Source: an uncultured Muribaculaceae bacterium (GTDB lineage Bacteria; Bacteroidota; Bacteroidia; Bacteroidales; Muribaculaceae). Taken from it: a DNA stretch of 60,763 bases. Below, in pieces: positions 1 through 8,024 of this stretch. Where the stretch lies: NCBI GenBank assembly GCA_910584905.1, contig CAJUCQ010000080.1, positions 1 through 60,763 of the forward strand, written 5' to 3'. The stretch's first letter is position 1. Each line of letters begins with the position of its first letter. The translations under genes were made by a program, and so were the position numbers. The notes under the pieces are model-generated. The model worked only from the letters and a program-made list of their open reading frames with translations. It was not told where the DNA came from and did no database searches.

Positions 1-2
1 AT

Positions 3-95
3 GCTTTGAGTGCTATCGCTGCTTACTGCTTTTTCCCAAAGAAACCGTCGATCTCTTTGGAGTTTGTGACAGATAACCAGCTAACTTTGTTCTGA
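3..95 (+). CDS. C-terminal end of an unidentified protein, cut by the window edge
   Basis: Reading from base 3 gives about 30 codons ending at TGA 93-95. The final residues are DNQLTLF, which fits the QLxLF peptide used by many proteins to bind the DNA polymerase sliding clamp, including Y-family polymerases, MutS and several insertion-sequence transposases. The preceding AAYCFFPKKP segment resembles tails of Bacteroidales transposases from memory, but this could not be checked. The start lies outside the window. A chance open frame of this length is possible, so the call is tentative. Confidence 0.35.
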   Translation, partial: ALSAIAAYCFFPKKPSISLEFVTDNQLTLF

Positions 96-115
96 TTGCT
101 TATATCGAACTCACG

Positions 116-268
116 TTATTCAAGTTCTTCGGTGGCAACCGCTTCTTCGTCGCTGATGCGAACCCATCCGAAAGGCTCGATGCGCCCCTCCTCGTTCCCG
201 GAGCAAGCTCCGAAAGCAAGCAAGACACACAACACCCCCGAATAACCCCAAAGATTTCTCAGGCACAT
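116..268 (-). CDS. Very small predicted lipoprotein, about 50 residues
   Basis: The ATG at 268 gives a peptide starting MCLRNLWGYSG, followed by a hydrophobic stretch and a lipobox-like LAFGAC, so the lipidated cysteine would be near residue 21. The mature part is only about 30 residues and rich in Glu. A longer in-frame start at 322 is open but would place the promoter inside the gene, so the internal ATG is preferred. No family is recognised. Its function is unknown; small lipoproteins of this type are common in Bacteroidales envelopes. Confidence 0.5.
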   Translation of the reverse strand: MCLRNLWGYSGVLCVLLAFGACSGNEEGRIEPFGWVRISDEEAVATEELE

Positions 269-291
269 ATCTAATCTGCAAATATAATATG

Positions 292-323
292 CAAAGATAG
301 CCCAAACACCCGAAATTAACAAA
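292..323 (-). promoter_or_regulatory. Bacteroidetes-type promoter for the small lipoprotein
   Basis: On the minus strand TTTG (323-320) is followed after 20 bp by TATCTTTG (299-292), a full match to the TTTG-N19-21-TAnnTTTG pattern of the Bacteroides primary sigma factor. A second -7-like element, TATATTTG, sits at 286-279. Transcription would start about 17 bases before the ATG at 268. Confidence 0.65.
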
Positions 324-357
324 ATTCCGAGTTGTCCCGCGACGCCGTGTCAAAATA

Positions 358-399
358 AACTGCACCCCGGAAGCCATAAAAAACTTTCGGGGTGCAGTT
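358..399 (-). terminator. Long hairpin, probable terminator of the lipoprotein operon
   Basis: The arms 358-373 and 384-399 form a 16-bp stem with one G-T pair around a 10-base loop. The outer 12 bp, AACTGCACCCCG, are perfect. On the minus strand the stem is followed by TATTTT, a weak U-run. It lies about 50 bp after the stop of the 904-residue gene. Confidence 0.55.
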
Positions 400-451
400 C
401 AATTACGACCCGGACCCTTGTAAATATGCGGGAGCGGGGTAGGGTGGCGAC

Positions 452-3166
452 TTACTTCGTCCAGACGAGATTCCAGATTGCGAGACGGTCTTTGTTGCCG
501 TCGGCTTTCTTCGAGGGGCCGTTGTTGACAATTTCGATTACGAAATCGCCGCTTACGTTCACGTCGAGAGTCTTGCTGTTGACAGCGCCTTTCTCAGTCT
601 CGCCGGAGATTGTCTCCGTGAAAGCCACGGTTTCGCCCTGCTTGACGCTTACGGTGAAATCATACTTCGTGTCGGCGTAAGGATAACCGAAGTTGAAGCT
701 GAGAGTCTTGCAACCGCCGGAGAGTACCGACGACGTAAGCGTTCCCTCGCGGTCAACGCGGCCGTTAAGCACAACGGCGTACACGTCCTTGCCGCCGAAC
801 ATGGCGAAATTGGTCTTCGTATCGGCAGCTCCGGCCTCATTGCCCCCGAGAATCTGGGAGTTTGTTGCCGTCCAGCCCGTTGAGTTCGTATAGGTGCCGT
901 AGATCGAGATGAGCGTGCCGCCGTTGAACGTGTTGAAATCCGACGTGTCGCCGCCGCCGATAACCGGAGGCTCGGGGGTATCGCCGCCGCCGTTCCCGGC
1001 GTTGAGCTTCACGTTGTCGACACACCATGTGGCGAAGTTAGCGTCGGCCGTCGCATAGTAGCGGAAACCGATATAGATTGTGCCCGAGAAGGCGCTGAGG
1101 TCGAGATCGCCCGATGCAACCCATTCCGAGTAGCCGCTGGCCGGTGCCGTGGCGATGGCGGGAGAGAGCTTGGTCTTGGTGGCGGTGGCCACTTCCGACG
1201 AGGTCAGCACATAAACCTCAAACACCGTTGTCGTCGAGCCGTAGCCGTTGACCTGTGTGTCGAAGCTGAGAGTCTTGTTCGTGACCTTGCTCATATCCAC
1301 AGGAGGCGTCACAAGCCACTGGTCGAAGGGCGCTGTGCCCTTGTAGCCCGTCATGGCTGCGTAGTTGTTGCCGTTGAACGTCGGTACATACCACGACTTG
1401 TTGCCCTCAATCTGAGTCTGCGTCCAGCCTGCGGGAATCGAAGTCGAAGCGTCGAAATTCTCGTCGATGCTCGCAACGGGGTCTACGGGTGTCGGAGGCT
1501 CGGGCGTGTCGCCGCCTTCAACGCTGTAGGCGCTGACGCTCTTGACGCCCGTGACGCCGAAATACTTCTCTACCGAACCCTGAACGCTCACGGCTTTGCC
1601 GAGGAGTTCGGGGTGGTCCTGAAGGTTGAGGTTAGTGCGAACGTCGCCTGCGGGGAGCTGAACGGGCACGCACTGGCCGTATTCGGCTACATCGGGCTTG
1701 AGCGCGATGAGGATGTTAGTGGCCGACGTGGCCGGTGCGCCGAACACGGCTTCCGAGAGCGACTTGTCGGGAACATAGCCCACGATGTAGCCCTTGACCC
1801 ATGTCGATGTGCCCGTGGCCGTACCGCCAAGCACCTGTGTGGCGTTCCAAGGCGATGCCTCGCTGCCGTCGCCGGCAGGGATGGCTTCGCCTGAGGGGTT
1901 GTTGTAGCCTTCGAGCTTGAATTCCGAGGCTGTGCCCATATTGTCGAGCACGCCGTAGGTGTCCATATACTTGCCGAAATTACCGCGCACGGCTATTTCC
2001 TTGCCAAGCACGTCGGGGTTGTCGCGCAGGTTGGCCGCCTCGCGCAGAGCGCTTTCGGCCGGGAGCGAGATGAGAAGACACTTGCTGATGTCCTTGGTCT
2101 CGGTGTCGGGGGCGATGACAAGCGTGTTGGCGAGCACCGTGGGGGCGCCCCATTCGATGTCCGACGACGAGCTTACGCTCTCTACGTCGGGAGCGACTGC
2201 ACCGGCGATATAGCCCTTGACCCAGCCCGAGGCCGTCGTGCCCGCTTCTTCGAGCTTGATTACGGAGGCAACGTCGTAGGGGTTGGTCTCAGTGCCCGGC
2301 GAGAGGGTGGGGTTGCCGAAGTTCATGCATCCTTCATAGTCGATGAGGATAAACTGCCAGCCCGACGTGCCGTAGTAGCTCAGGATACCGACGATGTCGC
2401 CGTTGCCCGAGGGAAGGCGTTTGTTCCAGAAATTGGCGTAGCCGCTGGTGCGAACGTTCATCGTCGCGCCGTTGGCGTCTACAACCACTTGGTTCACGCC
2501 GCTTGAGTGGTAGGTCGAGAACGTGTCGTTGCCGCCGTTCTGGAAGCTCACGTTGTTGAAGCGCACGAGCTGGCTCTGCATCTTCTGAAGACCTTCGGGG
2601 TTGGTGGAGAGCTCGGCGAACGAGTTCACGACAAGCGTGTCGATTTTCTCGATTTCGGGCCAGCCGTTAAGCTCCGCGTGGCGGGTGAACGTCTCCGGGC
2701 CCATGAACGTGACCTCGAAGGCATTGCCCTGAGCATACCATTCGGGCATGCCCATCTGCTGAAGGCCGTTGTATTTGCCGATGTACATGTCCGTGAGGTC
2801 CACGACGATTTCCTGACCGCGGCGATATTTGAGGTAGAGGTTATAGGAGTTGATGGAGAACGCAAGAGCGGCCGTCTCGTCTTGGATGACGAGGCTCTTG
2901 AACACGTTCGACGCCTCGTCCGACGAGATGACGCGACCTTTCACTATCACGTGCGACCCGTCTTCGTTGGCTTCGATTTTGGTGGCGTAGTTGGTGGCGT
3001 CGTCCCAGTAGCGGGCCTTCACTTCGGCGATGGTCGTGTTGGCCGTGAGGCTCGCGCTCGGGGCCTGTGTGTTGATGTTGTCGAAATCGTCCTGACAGGA
3101 ACTCAGGAAGCCCGCGGCGCCCAGCAGGGCCGACAGCCCGAGGATATATTTCTTGAAGAATTTCAT
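452..3166 (-). CDS. Surface lipoprotein with DUF5689, DUF6359 and choice-of-anchor-J domains (904 aa)
   Basis: The protein begins with a lipoprotein signal ending in GFLSSC, giving a lipidated Cys near residue 24. An N-terminal DUF5689-type domain (about 45-280) carries the pattern GRVISSDEA...LVIQDE, reminiscent of an OB fold. Two DUF6359-like repeats follow (about 290-425 and 435-555), each with a WVKGYI motif. A choice-of-anchor-J adhesin-like domain spans about 570-720 and a further beta-rich domain ends the protein. It lies 13 bp after the 589-residue paralogue and downstream of the TonB receptor, so the three are probably one operon. Binding to an extracellular polymer is likely; the substrate is unknown. 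Confidence 0.85.
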   Translation of the reverse strand: MKFFKKYILGLSALLGAAGFLSSCQDDFDNINTQAPSASLTANTTIAEVKARYWDDATNYATKIEANEDGSHVIVKGRVISSDEASNVFKSLVIQDETAALAFSINSYNLYLKYRRGQEIVVDLTDMYIGKYNGLQQMGMPEWYAQGNAFEVTFMGPETFTRHAELNGWPEIEKIDTLVVNSFAELSTNPEGLQKMQSQLVRFNNVSFQNGGNDTFSTYHSSGVNQVVVDANGATMNVRTSGYANFWNKRLPSGNGDIVGILSYYGTSGWQFILIDYEGCMNFGNPTLSPGTETNPYDVASVIKLEEAGTTASGWVKGYIAGAVAPDVESVSSSSDIEWGAPTVLANTLVIAPDTETKDISKCLLISLPAESALREAANLRDNPDVLGKEIAVRGNFGKYMDTYGVLDNMGTASEFKLEGYNNPSGEAIPAGDGSEASPWNATQVLGGTATGTSTWVKGYIVGYVPDKSLSEAVFGAPATSATNILIALKPDVAEYGQCVPVQLPAGDVRTNLNLQDHPELLGKAVSVQGSVEKYFGVTGVKSVSAYSVEGGDTPEPPTPVDPVASIDENFDASTSIPAGWTQTQIEGNKSWYVPTFNGNNYAAMTGYKGTAPFDQWLVTPPVDMSKVTNKTLSFDTQVNGYGSTTTVFEVYVLTSSEVATATKTKLSPAIATAPASGYSEWVASGDLDLSAFSGTIYIGFRYYATADANFATWCVDNVKLNAGNGGGDTPEPPVIGGGDTSDFNTFNGGTLISIYGTYTNSTGWTATNSQILGGNEAGAADTKTNFAMFGGKDVYAVVLNGRVDREGTLTSSVLSGGCKTLSFNFGYPYADTKYDFTVSVKQGETVAFTETISGETEKGAVNSKTLDVNVSGDFVIEIVNNGPSKKADGNKDRLAIWNLVWTK

Positions 3167-3179
3167 GTCCGTATTCGTT

Positions 3180-4949
3180 TTATTTTACTACAACGTTGTC
3201 GACACACCATGTGCCGTAGTTGGCGTCCTCCGTCGCATAGTAGCGGAAGCCGATATAGATTGTTCCGCTGAATGCGCTGAGATCGAGCGAGCCGCTCTGA
3301 ACCCACTCCGAGTAGCCGCTGGCCGGTGCCGTGGCGATGGCGGGCGTGAGCTTGGTCTTGACTGTGGCTTTCGACGGGTCGGCGTTGTCGAGGACATAAA
3401 CCTCGAACACGGTCGTGGTCGAGCCGTAGCCGTTGACCTGTGTGTCGAAGCTGAGCACCTTCTCGGCGGCATTGGCGATGTCGACAGGCGGAGTCATCAG
3501 CCACGAGTCGAAGGGAGCCGTGCCCTTGTAGCCGGTCATGGCGGCGTAGTTGTTTTCATTGAATGTGGGAACGTACCACGTCTTGTTGCCTGCGAGCTGA
3601 ATCTGCGACCAGCCTGCGGGAATGGAGGTCGAGGCGTCGAAATTCTGGTCGATGCTCGTCACCGGCGCCACGGGTTCTTCGGGCTCGTCGCCTGCGCCCT
3701 CAAGCTTGTAGGCTGAGGTGCTCTTGAGGCCGTTGACGCCGAAATATGCCTCGATGTTGCCCTTGAGGGCCACTTCTTTGCCGAGGTTGTCGGGGTTGTC
3801 CTTGAGATTGAGCTTCGAACGCACGTCGCCGGCGGGGAGCTGCACGGGGATGCACAGGCTCACGTCCTTGACGTCGGCCGCATCGGCGATGATGATGTTC
3901 GTGGCCGATGTGGCAGGTGCGCCGAACACGGCTTCCGAGAGGAGCTTGTCGGGTACGTAGCCCACGATGTAGCCCTTGGTCCATACGTCCGTGCCTGCAG
4001 CGCCGCCGATTATCTGACCAACCGAGTAGGGAGCGTCTTCGGCGCCCGTGCCGGTGCCCGGCTCGACGGGAGTGTTCGGGTCGTCAGGAGTATCGGGGGT
4101 CTCTTCGAAGCCGATGAAGCCTTCCTTGTCGATGGGAAGAAGCTGCCAGTCGGTGCCGAAGTAGCTGAGGATACCGACAACCGAACCCGTGCCGCCGGGG
4201 ATGATTTCGCGGGCGAAGTCGGCGTAGTTGGATATGCGGAGAATCATGCGCGAGCCGTCTTCGGCCTTGACGTATCGGCTCACTGTCGAGGTGCCGTCGT
4301 TGAAGGCCTTGCCGGCATCTTCGAAGCTTACGCCGTCGATGCGCACAATGCGGCTCTGCCATTCAATCAGGCCGGCGGAGCTGCCTTTGACGGTCTGGAG
4401 TTCGGCGATATTTACGAGCGCCGTGTCGACTGCGGCCGCGTTGGGCAGGCCGTCGGCGCCGTAGTGCTCGTCAAGGACGGCGCCGCCCATGAACGTCATC
4501 GACGGGTTGCCGTTGTAGGTGCCCTCGGCTCCGAGCTGCATCAGGCCGTTGTAGCCGCCGACTTCGAGCCCCGTCACGTCGACGCAGATAATCTGGCCGA
4601 AGAGAGGCACGGTCTCCATTTCCGACGTGCGCACCGAAATCGTCAGTGCCGCCGTCTCGTCTTGGATGACGATGTTGTTATAGATGTTGCCGCTGGCGTT
4701 GGAGGATACGACGCGGCCGCTGATAATCATGTGGTCGCCTTCGAGGTTGAGGTTGCCCGGATGAGCCACGTAGTTGCGCTCGTCCTGCCAGTAGCGGGTC
4801 TTGAAATCGAGGATGCTCACATTGGCCTTGAGGTCGGTGGTGGGGACAACCATCGGCGGACGCGTGAAGTTGTCGTCGCAGGAAACCGCTCCTGCGGCGA
4901 GTGCCGCTCCGACGGCCAGCGTGGCGATATATGAAGAGAATTTTTTCAT
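3180..4949 (-). CDS. Surface lipoprotein with DUF5689, DUF6359 and choice-of-anchor-J domains (589 aa)
   Basis: This is a shorter paralogue of the neighbouring 904-residue protein. The lipobox-like ALAAGAVSC puts the lipidated Cys near residue 24. An OB-like DUF5689 domain (about 40-285) contains GRVVSSNASG...NIVIQDE; one DUF6359-like repeat follows (about 305-425), then a C-terminal choice-of-anchor-J domain (about 435-589). Long stretches of the last two modules are nearly identical to the 904-residue protein, for example GYGSTTTVFEVYVL. It follows the TonB receptor by 57 bp. By position it takes the place that SusD-like partners occupy in polysaccharide loci, although it is not SusD-like. 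Confidence 0.85.
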   Translation of the reverse strand: MKKFSSYIATLAVGAALAAGAVSCDDNFTRPPMVVPTTDLKANVSILDFKTRYWQDERNYVAHPGNLNLEGDHMIISGRVVSSNASGNIYNNIVIQDETAALTISVRTSEMETVPLFGQIICVDVTGLEVGGYNGLMQLGAEGTYNGNPSMTFMGGAVLDEHYGADGLPNAAAVDTALVNIAELQTVKGSSAGLIEWQSRIVRIDGVSFEDAGKAFNDGTSTVSRYVKAEDGSRMILRISNYADFAREIIPGGTGSVVGILSYFGTDWQLLPIDKEGFIGFEETPDTPDDPNTPVEPGTGTGAEDAPYSVGQIIGGAAGTDVWTKGYIVGYVPDKLLSEAVFGAPATSATNIIIADAADVKDVSLCIPVQLPAGDVRSKLNLKDNPDNLGKEVALKGNIEAYFGVNGLKSTSAYKLEGAGDEPEEPVAPVTSIDQNFDASTSIPAGWSQIQLAGNKTWYVPTFNENNYAAMTGYKGTAPFDSWLMTPPVDIANAAEKVLSFDTQVNGYGSTTTVFEVYVLDNADPSKATVKTKLTPAIATAPASGYSEWVQSGSLDLSAFSGTIYIGFRYYATEDANYGTWCVDNVVVK

Positions 4950-5006
4950 ATTCTGTTTTGACTGTTTGTCTTTGTTAGGTTTTATACGATGCCTCTTGCC
5001 TTGTGA

Positions 5007-7799
5007 TCAGAAGCGGATGCCGACGTTGGCGAACACGCGCACGCCCTGTGCGTAGCTCAGACGGTTGGGGAAGGCGTTGCGGTCGTAGTTTTTCGTGTCG
5101 ACGCGGCCCTGCTGGTAGGCGTAGGTCACGATGTCGCGGTTGTTGAGGATGTTGTTGACGTTGACGTTGATGTTCATGCTCACGCGGCGGTTGATGTAGA
5201 TGACCTTGCCGACCGAGAAGTTGAGCGTGAAGGCGTTCTTGACCTTGTCCTGAGCCGAAAGCTCGTTGATTTTGGCCTGAAGTTCGGCTTCCGAGCCGCC
5301 GAACTGCTCCCAGAGGTTGGGAAGAGCCTCGTGGTAGGCCGGCGAGAGGTTCACGTAAGAGTCGGCTTGGAACGTGCCGTTGAGGTTGAAGAACCAGTTG
5401 TGCGGAGCGGCGTAGTCGATGCCGAGGTTGGTGTTGATCTGCGGGGTCGAGCCGAGGTAGTAGTTGTTGAGATACACGGTCTGCGTCGTGTCGGCGTGCA
5501 GGCCGTTTTCAAACGAGCGCGTGCCCTGAGGGTTGTTCTTGTAGTTGAAGCGGGCGAAGCTGCCGGCGAAGGTGGCCGTTATCGAGGGGGTGATTTTGTA
5601 GGCCATGCCCACTTCCACGCCTTTGTAGACGCGGCGCACGCCCTGAAGGACGTAGTTGGCATAGGTCTGGTAGACTTCGTCGTAGAAGCCGTTGCGCTCG
5701 ATGGCGTTGTCCATATCGGTGTAGAAGCCCGTGATGCTGCCGCGGAAACGGCGGTAGTTCCACACGTACGATGCGTCGATGGCGATGTTGCGTTCGGCTT
5801 CGACGTTCTCTACAACGGTGTTTTTAACGCGCGGGGCGATGAACACGTTGTCGAAGAGCGGAGCGCGCGTGCCGTACTCGAAGTGGGCCGTGAACTGGTT
5901 GCGGCCGTCGAGCTTGTAGGTGGCGCCGAGTTTGAGGGCGCCGGTGTCGAAGCGGAGCATCTCGCTCTTGCCGAGTGAGTTGTTCGGGGCGCGGCCGTTG
6001 CGCATGTGGCCGTCGCGCTGATACTGGGTGTATTCGACCTTAAAGCCGTAGTTGAGGTCCCAGTGGGGCAGGGTGATTACATTCTGTGCCCAAGCCGAGG
6101 CCTGAATGGCGTGGATGTCGTAGTCGTAGCCGAACTTGTCGCCCTTGCCGACGCGGCGGTTGGGGTTGTCGAGGTCGTTCTGCAGGTTATCGGGGGCGAT
6201 GGTGATGTCGCGGTCGCTGAAGGGGTCGACGTCGAGCCAGAACTGGCCGCCGAGGAGGTCGCGGACGGTCTTGTAGTTGGAGCTCTTGGTGTAGTTGAAA
6301 CTCAGACCGGCCTGAAGGGTCATGAACGAGTTGAGACGCGTGTTGATGTAGGTGTTGAACATCGCGTTCAGCTGCTTGTTGATGCGGTTTTCGAGGATGT
6401 ACGACGAGCCCTTCTTCTGATCGTCGGGGAGGGTCCGGTTCTCGATGTCGTTGAGAGCGTTGACCTGATAGAGTTCGTCCCATTTGATCTGACGGAAGTT
6501 CTCGTCGTTCTTCCAGAGATATGTGTAGTAGTCATACTGGCTGGGATCCCAGTCCTCTTCGTTGTCCTTGTTGGCGTAGTACGAGGGCAGGTAGCGGTAG
6601 TAGGTCGGGTTGGGGTCGTTGGCCTTGTAGTATTGGAGCGCCGTGCGGTTGTAGTAGACGCTGCGGAATGCGGCGGCGGTGTTGAGGGTTGTGGAGTTTT
6701 TCTTGAAAATCCAGTTGAGGATTACGGTGGGGTCGAAGGTCTCGGTGATGCGGGCCGAGCGCTTTTTGCCGTCCTGCCAGCCCCAGTCGGGGTTATAGAG
6801 GTTTGAACCGGCGAGATCGTAGGCCTCCTGATACGTGGCGCGGCCGGTGGCGCGCTGTGTCGGGCCGCCGAATGCCGTGAGGGTCAGTGTGTGGTTGTCG
6901 TTGATTTTCTTTTCGCCGCTGAGGAAAAGGCCTCCGCTGTTGTAGAACGTGCCTTCCATCACGCCTTCTTTGGCGTAGCGGCCGATGGCGCTGATGGAGT
7001 AGGCCCAGCCTTTTTCGTTAAGGCCCGACGAGTACGAGGCCATGGCGCGCATCATGTAGTTGGAGTTGGTGTAGGCCACCGAGCCGTTGAAGCCGGGGGC
7101 ATAGAGGTCGGTCGTGGTGTTGTAGTTGACCGAGCCGCCGAGGTCGCCGAATGCGTAGTTTGCGGCCTCGATGCCGACGTTGGTGGTCTTGTTGCGGAAT
7201 GCGCGCGAGGTCAGGCCGAGGAGGGTCGAGAAGTTGAAGCGTCCGCGCACGAGGTCGTTCATGCGGATGCCGTTGATGTAGACACTCTGATACATAGAGT
7301 CGTAGCCGCGGAAGCGGAAGTACATCGGGCTGAAGTTGTACGACGCCGTGTTGTAGTAGAGGTTGTCGTTCGAGCCTGTGAGTGCGGCGATGCTCTGCGA
7401 GGCGCCTTCCTCGTCGTCGACAACGGCTTCATCGAACATGAGATCTTCGGCGTCGCCGTAGAAATCGCTGTTTTCGGCCGTGGGGGTGAGGCGTATCTCG
7501 CCGAGGTTGACGGTGCCGTTACCGCCGACGTTGACGCCGTAGCTGTTGAAGGCGTCGCTGCTGATGACAAGGTAGTCGGTCGAGTCTCCGGCAGGTACGC
7601 TGATGCGGAAGTCGCCGTTGAAATTCGTTGTTGCCGTGACGCCCTTGTCGCGGAGGAGCACCGTTGCTCCGGCGACGGGAGAGCCGGTGTTGCTGTTCAC
7701 GACGACACCTACGATGGTGTTGGTCGCCGCGTTTTGTGCAGTTGACGGATTGATGGCCGCCAGCAACAACAGCAGGAACAGGAACAGTTTTAGTTTCAT
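5007..7799 (-). CDS. TonB-dependent outer membrane receptor with carboxypeptidase-like regulatory domain
   Basis: A signal peptide (about residues 1-21, ending STAQN) is followed by a beta-sandwich CarboxypepD_reg-like domain (about 28-110, GVVVNSNTGSPVAGATVLLR), a plug (about 130-250) and a 22-strand-type barrel. The last residue is Phe (VFANVGIRF), typical of BAM-inserted barrels. At 930 residues it is normal for the family. No SusD gene is adjacent; instead two DUF5689 lipoproteins follow in the same direction. It should import a ligand larger than porins allow, powered by TonB-ExbBD. The ligand cannot be read from sequence; nucleic-acid fragments are suggested by the neighbouring nuclease. 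Confidence 0.9.
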   Translation of the reverse strand: MKLKLFLFLLLLLAAINPSTAQNAATNTIVGVVVNSNTGSPVAGATVLLRDKGVTATTNFNGDFRISVPAGDSTDYLVISSDAFNSYGVNVGGNGTVNLGEIRLTPTAENSDFYGDAEDLMFDEAVVDDEEGASQSIAALTGSNDNLYYNTASYNFSPMYFRFRGYDSMYQSVYINGIRMNDLVRGRFNFSTLLGLTSRAFRNKTTNVGIEAANYAFGDLGGSVNYNTTTDLYAPGFNGSVAYTNSNYMMRAMASYSSGLNEKGWAYSISAIGRYAKEGVMEGTFYNSGGLFLSGEKKINDNHTLTLTAFGGPTQRATGRATYQEAYDLAGSNLYNPDWGWQDGKKRSARITETFDPTVILNWIFKKNSTTLNTAAAFRSVYYNRTALQYYKANDPNPTYYRYLPSYYANKDNEEDWDPSQYDYYTYLWKNDENFRQIKWDELYQVNALNDIENRTLPDDQKKGSSYILENRINKQLNAMFNTYINTRLNSFMTLQAGLSFNYTKSSNYKTVRDLLGGQFWLDVDPFSDRDITIAPDNLQNDLDNPNRRVGKGDKFGYDYDIHAIQASAWAQNVITLPHWDLNYGFKVEYTQYQRDGHMRNGRAPNNSLGKSEMLRFDTGALKLGATYKLDGRNQFTAHFEYGTRAPLFDNVFIAPRVKNTVVENVEAERNIAIDASYVWNYRRFRGSITGFYTDMDNAIERNGFYDEVYQTYANYVLQGVRRVYKGVEVGMAYKITPSITATFAGSFARFNYKNNPQGTRSFENGLHADTTQTVYLNNYYLGSTPQINTNLGIDYAAPHNWFFNLNGTFQADSYVNLSPAYHEALPNLWEQFGGSEAELQAKINELSAQDKVKNAFTLNFSVGKVIYINRRVSMNINVNVNNILNNRDIVTYAYQQGRVDTKNYDRNAFPNRLSYAQGVRVFANVGIRF

Positions 7800-7881
7800 A
7801 AGAGAATTAAAATTATGGTTTTAAACGTTTAGTTACAAATTGATTGCATTTTAATGCCGACATGAATCGGATTTTAGCTTT

Positions 7882-7915
7882 CAAAATTACAAAAAAACTT
7901 TTAAATAATATCAAA
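7882..7915 (-). promoter_or_regulatory. Candidate promoter for the TonB receptor operon
   Basis: Minus-strand TAATTTTG (7889-7882) matches the Bacteroidetes -7 element, and TTTG (7915-7912) lies 22 bp upstream, slightly longer than the usual spacing. The leader to the ATG at 7799 would be about 75 bases in an AT-rich intergenic stretch. Confidence 0.5.
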
Positions 7916-7960
7916 ACATGCCTTATAACATGTTTTTAACATTTGCCGCGTGCCGAAAAA

Positions 7961-7989
7961 AAGAGCCGCACACGGAGGGTGCGGCTCTT
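7961..7989 (-). terminator. Rho-independent terminator after the 538-residue gene
   Basis: AAGAGCCGCAC (7961-7971) pairs perfectly with 7979-7989 around a 7-base loop. On the minus strand the stem runs into seven T residues. It separates the nuclease/anchor-J transcript from the TonB receptor operon. Confidence 0.85.
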
Positions 7990-8024
7990 TGTGTCTTGCT
8001 TGCCGGGCGGGGCCCGGGGTGTGC

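Noticed and set aside
5331..7745. Several long plus-strand open frames (for example 5331-5978, 6006-6806, 6891-7745)
   Set aside because: They are antisense to the TonB receptor and consist of Val/Ala/Glu-rich shadow sequence of GC-rich coding DNA.
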